From contig JBALXS010000015.1 in NCBI GenBank assembly GCA_036960485.1, forward strand, positions 1-64,000: a stretch of 64,000 nt of DNA, given 5' to 3'. Below the pieces are notes generated by a model. It was given only the letters and a program-made list of their open reading frames with translations, had not been told where the DNA came from and did not search any database. The stretch comes from Rs1 sp036960485 (GTDB lineage Bacteria; Pseudomonadota; Gammaproteobacteria; Pseudomonadales; Balneatricaceae). Positions 18,262-27,184 of the stretch are shown here, piece after piece (position 1 is the stretch's first letter; each line of letters starts with the position of its first letter). Position numbers and translations under genes: made by a program.

Positions 18262-21200
18262 TGCAGCTTCCCACCACTCTAAGTGAGCATAACAATCCTC
18301 CTGAAATACTAGATGCTATTAGTATGCCATTAACCGGGCAGGCGTTGATTGAAGCCAGTGCTGGCACCGGTAAAACCTATACATTAGCGGCGCTTTATTT
18401 ACGGTTGTTATTAGGGTTAGGGCGCAAAGAGCCGTTAGAAGTAGATCGAATATTAGTGGTTACTTTTACGGAAGCGGCGACACAAGAACTGCGCGAGCGT
18501 ATTCGAGCCCGCATTCAAGAAGCGCGCATTGCCTTTGTATTAGGTGCTAGTGAAGATGTTTTTATTCAGCAGTTACTAGCACAGCACGAAGATCATGAGC
18601 GGGCTATTTTAGATTTAGAATTCGCTGCTTCTGAAATGGATCAAGCAGCAATATTTACCATTCATGGTTTTTGCCAGCGAATGCTAAAACAGCATGCTTT
18701 TGAATCAGGCGCTAACTTTGGTGCAGAGCTGATAAGCGATGATAGCGATATAGTGCGCCAAGCGCTCTTAGATTACTGGCGAGTAGAGCTATACCAAGCG
18801 CCTGTAGATTTAGCGCAAGAAATATTGGCTTGTTACGCTAGCCCGGATGCTTTACTAAGTAAAATACGTGGCTATCTGGGTTTAAGTAATTTGCAGCTTG
18901 AACCTGATTATAGTGCTTTCGATTTATCTCAAAAGTGGCAAGAGTTTTTAAGTGCACAGCAGCAATTGCGTATAGAGCTACTAGCTGTGCAAAGTAGTGA
19001 AGATCCTAATGATGACTTGCAAAGCCTGATTCAAAATTCATCTGTAGATAAGCGTAGCTATTCAAAAAAACATTTACCCAATTGGTACGCGAAAATAATG
19101 GCGTTTGCTGCAGGGGAGAAAGCACCTTTTAAGGAACTTGCAAAGTTTTCGCAGCAACAGTTACTTGAAAAATGTAAAACGGAAGTCATTCCTAAGCATT
19201 TAATGTTTGAAAAAATAGCGAGTTTTTGTGAGCTGCAAATAAATTTTAAAGCAGTTATATTTTGTCGAGCACTTTATGTCGTACGCGCCAATATGCAGCG
19301 TGAAAAAAACAAACTTCAATTACAAAGTTTTGACGATTTACTGCAAAAATTAGCAGCCGCACTAGATGATGTTCATTTAGATGATAGCTCAAATAACAGT
19401 ACAGATAACAGTTCAAACAGTTCAAACAGCCTGGCTCTTGCGATACGCAAACAATACCCCTTTGCACTGATAGATGAATTTCAAGACACCGACCCCGAAC
19501 AGTATAAAATTTTCTCGCAGCTTTATCAGGTTGGTGATCAGCAAAGTGAAGCGAGTGATTTATCATCATCCGAATTAGGTTTGCTGATGATAGGGGATCC
19601 AAAGCAATCTATTTACGCGTTTAGAGGGGCTGATATATTTACCTACATGACAGCGCGGAGGCAAGTAAAAAAGCATTATACGCTAGGGACTAATTGGCGC
19701 TCTTCTAATGCGATGGTCGGTGCTACTAATCACTTGTTCGCACGCTCACCTGCTGCTTTTATCTATCGTGATGATATTCCGTTTCATCCGGTAGAAGCTG
19801 CCAAAAAAGGCGCCTCGCGATTAATGTTTGCCGGTAAGAAGATGGCGGCGCTAAACTTTTGGTTGAGTAATGACAAAGTTAACAACGATCAATATTTACA
19901 TGATTTAGCGGTTGTTTGCGCGACGCAAATAGAGCGCATGATGAAGGAAGGCTCTTTAAAAGATAAGGCCATTACTGCCAAAAATATCGCAATTTTAGTG
20001 CGTGATAGAAAAGAGGCAGGATTAGTACAGCAAGCATTATTGCAAGTGAAAATAGATTCAGTTTTCATGTCTAATCGCGATAATGTTTACAGTATGAATA
20101 TTGCTAGAGAGCTTGAATACGTATTAAAAGCGGTTAATGAGCCTAATAATGAACGCTATTTACGAAGCGCTTTAGCCACTGAAATTTTTCAACTGAACGC
20201 AACAGAACTATATAATCTCAACCAAGATGAAATAGCATGGGAAGCATTAGTTGAAGAATTTTTAATATTACGCAAAATCTGGTGGAAAAGTGGCGTTTTA
20301 GCCATGTTACATGCGCTATTACAGCAGCGAGAGCTAGCCAAACGCTGGCTAAGTTACACTGATGGCGAGCGTCGTTTAACAGATTTTTTACACTTATCTG
20401 AATTATTACAACAAGCCAGTGCGCAGTTAGAGTCAAACGAAGCGTTAGTTCGCTATTTACAAGATAGGCGCTTACAACCAGCGAACCAAGCACAAGAGCA
20501 GCAGCTAAGGCTAGATAGTGATAGAGCAAGAGTTACTGTCATCACCATTCATAAGTCTAAAGGTTTAGAATACGATTTGGTGTATATCCCTTTTGCTTGT
20601 CGTTATCGAAGTAATACCAATAAATTGTATCACGATGAACTAGGTCAAGCGATTTTAGCTACCACCGGTGAGGGCGAAACGGATAGGCAAGATAAAGAAG
20701 CGCTCGCAGAAGATTTACGCTTATTGTATGTCGCTATTACACGCGCCGCCCACGGTTGCTTTATTGGCATGGCAGATGTGTACCTTAGAAATAAAAGCGT
20801 TTGGCATAAAACGGCAATAGGCTACTTGTTAACCTTGATCACAGAACAAGGTGAAAGCAAGCTATTACAAGATATAACTTTGCAACAAGCGCTAGCTGAG
20901 CTATCTGCAAACACTGCAGAAATTAAAATACTTGATACTGCAAATATTTCAACTTCCCAACCCGATTTATTTGACGCACCGCTGCTGGTGGATGAATCTA
21001 AAGAAAATGATTCAAGTAATGATGCGCTTGAAGATCGGTTGCAAGTAACTAATTTTACAAGAGTGATTGAGTATGACTGGCGCGTGACGAGTTATTCTGC
21101 GTTATCGCGGAATGCGCAACACAGCAGCGCACTAGAAAGTAATAAATTAGATATTGAAGTAGCAGATGAAATAGATACGCCAGAGCTGACGCCTGAATTA

Positions 21201-21935
21201 GTTGAAGATAGTATTTTCACCTTTGCTAAAGGGGCTGTCGCTGGAACGTTTTTGCATAGCATCTATGAAGATATTGATTTTTCTGCACAAGATATAAGCC
21301 AGATTGAAGAAGTACTCGCACAGCGCTTACCTGCCACAGGTTATGATTTAGCCTGGCTTCCTTGTTTAGCCAGTTTTGTCTATCAATCATTGGCAGTAGT
21401 TTTAGAGGCGAAACAATCTCAACAACATTTTTGCCTACAACAGATCACAACCGCTAACAGATTAGTAGAAATGGAGTTTGTACTGGTCTTTCAAGCGATA
21501 GAGTGTCAAAGCGTGAACCGTTTATTAGCGCAATATGATCCACTTGCGAAAAGAGCAGGGCAGCTAGTTTTTTCAAGAATAGCAGGCATGTTAAAAGGGT
21601 TTATCGATTTAACATTGCGGTTTGAAGGGAAGTATTATGTAGTGGATTACAAGTCTAATTATTTAGGGGATAGTTTAAGTGATTACCAAATACCTCAATT
21701 AGAATTGGCAATGATTGACCATCGTTATGATTTTCAATATGTATTATACACTTTAGCGCTGCATCGTTTTTTACGTAATCGCATAGTCGATTATGATTAT
21801 GATAAAGATATTGGCGGGGTGTTTTATTTGTTTTTACGAGGACTAGCGCCAGGTTCAGATACGGGGATTTATTACACTAAACCGGCACGTATACTCATAG
21901 AAAAACTAGATAAACTTTTCGAGGAAGGCACATGA
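18261..21935 (+). CDS. recB: Exodeoxyribonuclease V beta subunit
   Basis: RecB is the 3'-5' helicase and nuclease subunit of RecBCD. The 1224-residue protein has Walker A ASAGTGKT (K38), Walker B IDEFQDTD at about residue 406, the GDPKQSIYAFRGAD motif, TIHKSKGLEYD, and a C-terminal nuclease domain with VDYKSNYLG at about 1130 that supplies the metal-binding Asp and Lys. Residues about 374-391 are a Ser/Asn-rich low-complexity stretch, encoded by short direct repeats at 19381-19434, placed just before Walker B. It overlaps recC by 1 bp and recD by 4 bp. Confidence 0.95.
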   Translation: MQLPTTLSEHNNPPEILDAISMPLTGQALIEASAGTGKTYTLAALYLRLLLGLGRKEPLEVDRILVVTFTEAATQELRERIRARIQEARIAFVLGASEDVFIQQLLAQHEDHERAILDLEFAASEMDQAAIFTIHGFCQRMLKQHAFESGANFGAELISDDSDIVRQALLDYWRVELYQAPVDLAQEILACYASPDALLSKIRGYLGLSNLQLEPDYSAFDLSQKWQEFLSAQQQLRIELLAVQSSEDPNDDLQSLIQNSSVDKRSYSKKHLPNWYAKIMAFAAGEKAPFKELAKFSQQQLLEKCKTEVIPKHLMFEKIASFCELQINFKAVIFCRALYVVRANMQREKNKLQLQSFDDLLQKLAAALDDVHLDDSSNNSTDNSSNSSNSLALAIRKQYPFALIDEFQDTDPEQYKIFSQLYQVGDQQSEASDLSSSELGLLMIGDPKQSIYAFRGADIFTYMTARRQVKKHYTLGTNWRSSNAMVGATNHLFARSPAAFIYRDDIPFHPVEAAKKGASRLMFAGKKMAALNFWLSNDKVNNDQYLHDLAVVCATQIERMMKEGSLKDKAITAKNIAILVRDRKEAGLVQQALLQVKIDSVFMSNRDNVYSMNIARELEYVLKAVNEPNNERYLRSALATEIFQLNATELYNLNQDEIAWEALVEEFLILRKIWWKSGVLAMLHALLQQRELAKRWLSYTDGERRLTDFLHLSELLQQASAQLESNEALVRYLQDRRLQPANQAQEQQLRLDSDRARVTVITIHKSKGLEYDLVYIPFACRYRSNTNKLYHDELGQAILATTGEGETDRQDKEALAEDLRLLYVAITRAAHGCFIGMADVYLRNKSVWHKTAIGYLLTLITEQGESKLLQDITLQQALAELSANTAEIKILDTANISTSQPDLFDAPLLVDESKENDSSNDALEDRLQVTNFTRVIEYDWRVTSYSALSRNAQHSSALESNKLDIEVADEIDTPELTPELVEDSIFTFAKGAVAGTFLHSIYEDIDFSAQDISQIEEVLAQRLPATGYDLAWLPCLASFVYQSLAVVLEAKQSQQHFCLQQITTANRLVEMEFVLVFQAIECQSVNRLLAQYDPLAKRAGQLVFSRIAGMLKGFIDLTLRFEGKYYVVDYKSNYLGDSLSDYQIPQLELAMIDHRYDFQYVLYTLALHRFLRNRIVDYDYDKDIGGVFYLFLRGLAPGSDTGIYYTKPARILIEKLDKLFEEGT

Positions 21936-23812
21936 ATACGCAACGTGAGCCGCTGTTTGAACTACTAGATCAATTATTAAAGCAACAGCTGATGCGCGTG
22001 GTTGATGTTAAATTCGCGCAGTGGTTGGCACAAAAATTACCAGCTAGTAGTAATAACCAGCTGTTACTTGGAGCCTTGCTTAGCGCTGAATTAGGTGATG
22101 GGCATGTGTGCGTCGCGCTGGATAATTTGTTTGAAACAATCGAGCACTGGCCAGTAGATCAAATTAAATCAGCAACAGCGTTATTAGGTGATAAATCATC
22201 AGCGCAGAGTTTGCTTGATAACCAAATAATTGGCGATGGATCCTGCATTACCCCTTTAGTGATTGATAATAATCGTTTGTACTTATACCGCTATTGGCGA
22301 TACGAGTGCCAAGTGGCTGCTAGATTATTGATGCCAGCGGCAAACCAGATCAATACATCATTAAGTAAAGAAGCTAGTGCACTAAAAGCGCTAGAACTTA
22401 CCAGGCAATTAGATAAATATTTTTCTAGTGACGAGTTGCCTGATTGGCAAAGAATTGCGGCAGCTATTACTACTGAACATCCAATCAGCATCATTAGTGG
22501 TGGCCCTGGTACTGGTAAAACCACTACCGTCACCAAGCTATTGGCTATTTATATTGAAAGCCAATTGCAGCAAAACAGGCGCCCTATAATACAACTGGCT
22601 GCCCCGACGGGAAAAGCGGCAGCTAGGTTATCTGAATCGATTGCTCAAGCTAAGCAAAAGCTTAATTTACCAGCAGAGGTATTAGAACTTATCCCGGAGC
22701 AAGGTAAAACCTTACACCGTTTATTAGGTTCAAGAGCCAGTAGTAATAAATTCATTCATCATCGTGAAAATCCATTACTACTGGATTTACTTATTATCGA
22801 TGAAGCTTCGATGATCGATTTACCCATGATGGCAAGTATTGTCGACGCGCTGGCAAAGCAAACTCGATTAGTCTTAATCGGCGATCGAGATCAATTAGCT
22901 TCAGTAGAAGCTGGTAGCGTACTAGGCGATATTTGTGCGGTGCCACAAATAGCTTGTTACTCAGCGGGTCAGTCTGAGCTATTAAAAGCCAGCTGTGGTT
23001 TTGAATCGATTAAAAATAGTCAATATTCATTTGCGGATCAGTTAGCTTTTTTACAAAAAAGCTACCGGTTCTCAGATAGTAGCGGTATAGGGGCGCTAGC
23101 TAAAGCTTGTAATCAAGGAGATGTAAAAGAGGTTAGCGCAGTGCTTAATAGCGACTATACTGATATTAAAGTTGTACTTCCTACACAAGATACTCAGCAA
23201 GCTTTAAGCAATATATTGCTTGGCTATAAAACTTATTTCGACATAATAAAAACCGAGCAGGACCCTAAAACACTGCTGACGAGCTTTAATCAGTTTCAAG
23301 TGTTGTGTGCTTTAAGGGTTGGCCCTTATGGGGTAGAGCAGATTAATCAACAGCTAGAACTGCATTTTGAAAAATTAAAGCTTAAAGAGCCTGACAACCG
23401 CTGGTACTTAGGCCGACCGATTATGATAACTCGCAATGATAATCAAATGCAGTTATACAACGGTGATATTGGGATTACTTGTTTTGATTCTCAAACACAG
23501 CAGTTGAAAGTGTGGTTTGAACAAGGCGGTGAAATGCGCGCTGTATTGCCAAGTCGTTTACCACAACATGAAACAGTGTTTGCGATGACGGTGCACAAAA
23601 GCCAAGGTTCTGAATTTTCGCATGTAATGTTGATGCTAGTGCAAAGTGCTAAGGTTATCAACAAAGAGCTGGTTTATACCGCGATTACTAGGGCAAAACA
23701 GCAGTTTACTTTTTTTGGCATTCCGCGAGTTTTGCAACAAGCTATTGCTAAAACGACTAAACGCACTAGCGGTTTAGCTGATAAAATTTGGCAGATAAAA
23801 ACGCCCAATTAA
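21932..23812 (+). CDS. recD: Exodeoxyribonuclease V alpha subunit
   Basis: RecD is the 5'-3' SF1 helicase of RecBCD. The 626-residue protein shows Walker A GGPGTGKTTTV at about 189-199, Walker B LLIIDEASMIDLPMM, the LIGDRDQLASVEAG motif and, near the C-terminus, TVHKSQGSEF and TAITRAKQQ, which are motifs V and VI. The N-terminal 100 residues are the variable RecB-interaction region. The start overlaps the recB stop (ATGA), confirming one operon in the order recC-recB-recD. A strong terminator begins directly after its stop codon. Confidence 0.95.
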   Translation: MNTQREPLFELLDQLLKQQLMRVVDVKFAQWLAQKLPASSNNQLLLGALLSAELGDGHVCVALDNLFETIEHWPVDQIKSATALLGDKSSAQSLLDNQIIGDGSCITPLVIDNNRLYLYRYWRYECQVAARLLMPAANQINTSLSKEASALKALELTRQLDKYFSSDELPDWQRIAAAITTEHPISIISGGPGTGKTTTVTKLLAIYIESQLQQNRRPIIQLAAPTGKAAARLSESIAQAKQKLNLPAEVLELIPEQGKTLHRLLGSRASSNKFIHHRENPLLLDLLIIDEASMIDLPMMASIVDALAKQTRLVLIGDRDQLASVEAGSVLGDICAVPQIACYSAGQSELLKASCGFESIKNSQYSFADQLAFLQKSYRFSDSSGIGALAKACNQGDVKEVSAVLNSDYTDIKVVLPTQDTQQALSNILLGYKTYFDIIKTEQDPKTLLTSFNQFQVLCALRVGPYGVEQINQQLELHFEKLKLKEPDNRWYLGRPIMITRNDNQMQLYNGDIGITCFDSQTQQLKVWFEQGGEMRAVLPSRLPQHETVFAMTVHKSQGSEFSHVMLMLVQSAKVINKELVYTAITRAKQQFTFFGIPRVLQQAIAKTTKRTSGLADKIWQIKTPN

Positions 23813-23835
23813 AAAAAGCGCTGATAGCGCTTTTT
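23813..23835 (+). terminator. Rho-independent terminator of recCBD operon
   Basis: AAAAAGCGCT, loop GAT, AGCGCTTTTT: a perfect 10-bp stem ending in a T-run, starting at the recD stop codon. Confidence 0.9.
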
Positions 23836-23898
23836 AGTTATTCACTGTTAAATGTAATTTACACACGACAAAATTGTATATATTACTTTACACAAGTA

Positions 23899-24030
23899 TC
23901 AATACCTTGAGGATCTACGAGGTATTTCTTGTTTGATTTTAATCGGTTGCAGTTTAGGTTGAGGAGTAAAAAATCCTCGAGCCAAAAACAAAATAGTAGC
24001 AATAACACATAGCGTTAAAATCGTTAGCAT
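23899..24030 (-). CDS. Possible 43-aa single-pass membrane protein
   Basis: This minus-strand frame starts at ATG 24030 with AGAGAG about 9 nt upstream. It encodes 43 residues: a hydrophobic helix (LTILTLCVIATILFLA) followed by a short Pro/Lys/Arg-rich tail. The topology is that of a small inner-membrane protein. No homologue comes to mind and the length is short enough to arise by chance, so this is a candidate only. It is convergent with recD. Confidence 0.35.
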   Translation of the reverse strand: MLTILTLCVIATILFLARGFFTPQPKLQPIKIKQEIPRRSSRY

Positions 24031-24033
24031 TGT

Positions 24034-24677
24034 TTAACTCTCTTTTTAGTGAACGTGCATTTAACCTAAGATGGCGACTTAAATTCATAGAAATATAACA
24101 AAAAATTACTGCTGGTTAATCTATATGATTGTGTTTAGATCCAGCAAGTAAATTACTTGGCCGTTACTCTTGGGCAATGAAAGCTGATAATTAACTATAT
24201 CTACACTCTAGTTGTTAAAAGGCGTGAGAACAAGTTATTAATATTCAAATGGGCATCTTTTGGCTAGATTCTTAAGACGAATAATTTAGCTTAATTAGCA
24301 GATAAACTAGTCAATTGAAATTTTTGTTAAAGATGATGTGTATAGAGTTTGTGCGTCGCTAGATATAAAGGCTATTGGAAGGTTAATTAATAAAAATAAT
24401 TTTCATTTTATACTAATAAAAATAATTTTGAGTATTAAGCTATCGTTATCCCCAGATCGTGTGGATAACTTTGTAGACAGTTTGAATGAAGGGTCTGTAA
24501 GGCCCATAAATAAAGGGATTCAGCGAATTGTTTTTTAAATAACCAATGGCATTGATAGCTGTGTGTGATCTATTGTGTCAATACTTGACTTTAAAAAAGA
24601 TGCTATAAAAGGAGCTTAATTAGTCGCTGAATATGCTAAATTTGTTGTAAATCGCGGTGATAAGAAAAAAGGGTTAA
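24034..24677. other. Gene-poor region with possible decayed reading frame
   Basis: No intact gene is supported. One frame on the plus strand (24311-24691) reads protein-like sequence interrupted by three stop codons; see the pseudogene entry. The remainder (24034-24310) shows nothing recognisable. Confidence 0.4.
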
Positions 24678-24691
24678 CGCTCAAATATTGA
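24311..24691 (+). pseudogene. Possible decayed gene of unknown family
   Basis: A single plus-strand frame stays open except for stops at 24536, 24566 and 24617. Its segments (for example SPDRVDNFVDSLNEGSV, then SILDFKKDAIKGA, then EYAKFVVNRGDKKKG) look like soluble protein, and the density of stops is lower than one expects in such AT-rich DNA. There is no ribosome site and I recognise no family. It may be an inactivated gene or coincidence. Confidence 0.25.
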
Positions 24692-24719
24692 TGGATATGC
24701 TAGGTTAAATATTTGAGCG
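24678..24719 (-). terminator. Terminator of the SH3-domain gene
   Basis: Perfect 12-bp arms (CGCTCAAATATT / AATATTTGAGCG) flank an 18-nt loop. On the minus strand the hairpin is followed after a few bases by a six-T run, and it lies 45 bp beyond the stop codon of the SH3 gene. Confidence 0.6.
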
Positions 24720-24764
24720 AAATCTGTATAAGTCAGTTGAATAGAATTGATTGAAAAGATTTGC

Positions 24765-25334
24765 TTAATAGATTTCGTTGTAGTTTTTACGTTTTCTAAA
24801 AATAGAGACAATAAAGATCAGAAAAACACCAAAAATCGTGACGATGCCTGCATGCGTCATCCAGCGAATTAAATTACTATCATCCAAATCGTTAATCTGA
24901 TTACTTAAAGAGCTGATTTCTGAATTGAGTTGAGATTGTTTATCAGAGTTATTCTCGTTTTCAATCTTTTGCCTGTTTAATAAACCTTTTAAACGTTGAA
25001 TTTCATCTGCCTGTTTTTTGATTAAATCTATACTGTCAGTTAGAGACTTTTGAAGTTTTGAAGCTTGGGTCTTAGCGCTAACTCCTATTTTAACTTTGTT
25101 AATTGCTATCCAGCCAGTTTCCCCCTGCAGTGTACTTATTTTATAGAAGCGTTTACTGGTTGTATCGTCCAAAATGGTAATAGCATCGCCACTGATTAAT
25201 GTACCAACAAGGCGATATTTAGTTGAAGGACCCGATCTATAATAAACTTGTAAGTCGTCAGAGACATGAGCAGGCAGCGCAAAACTGGATTCTATGTAGC
25301 TGAATAATAAAATAATGATGAGGAGACTTTTCAT
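24765..25334 (-). CDS. TIGR04211-type SH3-domain membrane protein (YgiM-like)
   Basis: This is a 189-residue exported, membrane-anchored protein. A signal sequence (about 1-19) precedes a bacterial SH3 domain (about 22-85: SDDLQVYYRSGPSTKYRLVG and GWI motifs). Then come a coiled coil (about 93-152), one transmembrane helix (about 160-180) and a basic cytoplasmic tail (FRKRKNYNEIY). This architecture is that of the YgiM/TIGR04211 family. Members probably bind cell-wall peptides through the SH3 domain; the exact role is unknown. The gene is monocistronic with its own terminator. Confidence 0.85.
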   Translation of the reverse strand: MKSLLIIILLFSYIESSFALPAHVSDDLQVYYRSGPSTKYRLVGTLISGDAITILDDTTSKRFYKISTLQGETGWIAINKVKIGVSAKTQASKLQKSLTDSIDLIKKQADEIQRLKGLLNRQKIENENNSDKQSQLNSEISSLSNQINDLDDSNLIRWMTHAGIVTIFGVFLIFIVSIFRKRKNYNEIY

Positions 25335-25806
25335 GGCTGGTTACTATACTTAATTAAAGTTAATATTAGTCGAATAAATAATATAGATACTACATAGTAT
25401 TACAATAAAAACATTAAAAAATCAAATGTATAGAGTGGTATTTTTAAAGAATTATATCTTTAGTACTAATAGGCTACGATGTAGTTATGAGAAAATTAGA
25501 AATAGTGCTTATGTTCAAAGATTTGCGGCATAAATGGCCTCAAGAATATTAATCTTTATTACAGTTTAAGCTTTGATTTTTTTACAGTTTCTGCGAACTA
25601 GCATTAAAACTTTATAAATTTCATTTTATTAGATTAATGTACGTTAAACAATTACTGGTTTCAACTTAAACTGACTATACTTACGTAGCAATAGTTGGAT
25701 GCGAGAATCGCCGACTACAAAAGATTCAAAGCGTTATTGCAGTGATAATTAACATACAATAAAAGCTGATTCACTTGAATGAGCACCTTAAGGAGATAAA
25801 AATATT
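25335..25806. other. Divergent intergenic region before mscS
   Basis: This AT-rich 472-bp spacer contains a candidate promoter box (CTATACTTA, 25675-25683) and the AAGGAG ribosome site of the channel gene. No other feature is seen. Confidence 0.45.
25675..25683 (+). promoter_or_regulatory. Candidate -10 element (RpoS/RpoD-like) before mscS
   Basis: CTATACTTA matches the extended -10 preferred by RpoS-type sigma factors (CTAYACT followed by T-A). MscS channels are RpoS/osmotic-stress genes in E. coli, which fits, but the 5' leader would be about 120 nt. Inference from motif only. Confidence 0.35.
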
Positions 25807-26598
25807 ATGGTTGATCAATACATTTTGCCTTGGGCTATTGATATTGCTTTAGCAATAGCAATATTTTTTATCGGTAAAATACTGATAAAAATGATCTTAG
25901 GCCTGCTTCGAAAAGTACTTAATAAATCTAGCATGGATAAAATGTTAGTAGATTTCGTATTATCCATCACCAACGCTATTATGTTCTTAGTAGTGATTGT
26001 GGCAGCTTTAGATAGATTAGGGGTTGATACTACCTCGTTGATTGCAATAGTGGGTGCAGCGGGCTTAGCTATTGGCTTATCACTGCAAGATTCATTAAAG
26101 AACTTTGCTGCAGGAGTTATGTTGCTGTTATTTAAGCCTTTTAAAGAAGGCGATTTTGTTGAAGCTGCTGGAGTATCAGGAATTGTTGAAAAAATTTCTA
26201 TATTTAACAGTATGATGCGCACTGTTGATAACCGCGCAATTATTGTGCCTAATGGATCTATCTATGGAGGCGTAATAATAAACTATTCAGCCAAGGATAC
26301 ACGTAGAGTAGATATGGTGTTTGGTATAGGTTATGAAGCTGATTTAAGACAAGCTAAACAGTTACTTGCTGATATCATTGCTGAAGACGATAGAGTTTTG
26401 AAAGATCCAGAAACAGTGATTGCTGTATCAGAACTGGCTGATAGTAGTGTTAATTTCATTGTCAGACCTTGGGTAAATAGTGCTGATTATTGGGCGGTTC
26501 TTTGGGATACAACAGAGAAGGTTAAATTGAGGTTCGATGAGGCAGGTATTAGTATTCCTTTTCCTCAAATGGATGTACATTTACACAAACAAGATTAA
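25807..26598 (+). CDS. mscS: Small-conductance mechanosensitive channel, MscS family
   Basis: This inner-membrane channel opens under tension to release osmolytes after hypo-osmotic shock. The 263-residue length matches minimal MscS. Two N-terminal transmembrane helices are followed by the pore-lining TM3 with its Gly/Ala pattern (GAAGLAIGLSLQDSLKNFAAG), the beta domain (FKPFKEGDFVE, then RTVDNRAIIVPNG) and the C-terminal alpha/beta domain ending ISIPFPQMDVH. AAGGAG lies 10 nt upstream of the ATG. It is followed by a strong terminator, so it is transcribed alone. Confidence 0.93.
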   Translation: MVDQYILPWAIDIALAIAIFFIGKILIKMILGLLRKVLNKSSMDKMLVDFVLSITNAIMFLVVIVAALDRLGVDTTSLIAIVGAAGLAIGLSLQDSLKNFAAGVMLLLFKPFKEGDFVEAAGVSGIVEKISIFNSMMRTVDNRAIIVPNGSIYGGVIINYSAKDTRRVDMVFGIGYEADLRQAKQLLADIIAEDDRVLKDPETVIAVSELADSSVNFIVRPWVNSADYWAVLWDTTEKVKLRFDEAGISIPFPQMDVHLHKQD

Positions 26599-26628
26599 AT
26601 AATTATTGATAGATACATCAATAAAAGT

Positions 26629-26672
26629 AACGCTGTGTAGAGTCGAAAGGCCGCTTTTGCACAGCGTTTTAA
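26629..26672 (+). terminator. Terminator after mscS
   Basis: A nine-bp stem AACGCTGTG / CACAGCGTT is followed by a T-run, about 30 bp after the mscS stop. Confidence 0.7.
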
Positions 26673-26708
26673 TTAAATTCTCCAGATAATAAAATGTAAC
26701 TAGGTTAT

Positions 26709-27002
26709 ATGGCTAAAGCATTGTTTAAGATTAAAACTGTACTGAATTCGTGCTTAAGTGCCATTTTTTTGCTATTGATAAAAATATATCAATATGTAAT
26801 CAGCCCGATGCTGGGTAATAACTGTCGTTTTTATCCTACTTGCTCAAGTTATACAAAAGAAGCGATTGAAATACATGGGCCGTTTAAAGGTTTATGGTTA
26901 GGCTGTAAGAGAATTGTAAAGTGTCACCCATATCATGATGGCGGCGTGGATTTAGTGCCAGACAGCCCCGAAGCAAGAAAAGAGATGAATAGCTTACGTT
27001 AG
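26709..27002 (+). CDS. yidD: Membrane protein insertion efficiency factor YidD
   Basis: YidD is a small, membrane-associated protein that assists YidC-dependent insertion of inner-membrane proteins. The 97-residue protein carries the diagnostic CRFYPTCSSYT segment, the GCKRIVKCHPYHDGGVD segment and an amphipathic N-terminal helix (IYQYVISPMLG). In most bacteria yidD lies between rnpA and yidC near rpmH. Here it is separate from that cluster, with a terminator in front and mqo converging on it, so it must have its own promoter. Confidence 0.92.
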   Translation: MAKALFKIKTVLNSCLSAIFLLLIKIYQYVISPMLGNNCRFYPTCSSYTKEAIEIHGPFKGLWLGCKRIVKCHPYHDGGVDLVPDSPEARKEMNSLR

Positions 27003-27108
27003 CGAAAGATTGTCAATATAGCTGAAAGTGCGTGTTTATAAACTGGGGATGAAGTGTGTTCTAATGATGAGTTAGTAGTAGAGGAAGGCAAGAAAAGCAA
27101 AAATATAG

Positions 27109-27144
27109 TGCACTTACTACTTAAACTGCCAAGCAATAAGTGCA
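27109..27144 (-). terminator. Terminator of mqo
   Basis: Perfect 8-bp arms (TGCACTTA / TAAGTGCA) with a 20-nt loop. On the minus strand a T-rich run follows. It lies about 40 bp past the mqo stop. Confidence 0.5.
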
Positions 27145-27184
27145 TCGATAAAGCTCAATATTGAACTGTGTAAGATTACCTACT

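Noticed and set aside
14953..23812. RecBCD as part of a defence island
   Set aside because: Gene order, lengths and neighbours are those of the ordinary chromosomal repair operon, with no anti-phage partner genes.
24338..24538. Intact 66-residue gene
   Set aside because: No ribosome site and the frame continues with stops beyond its end; treated instead as part of a possible decayed gene.
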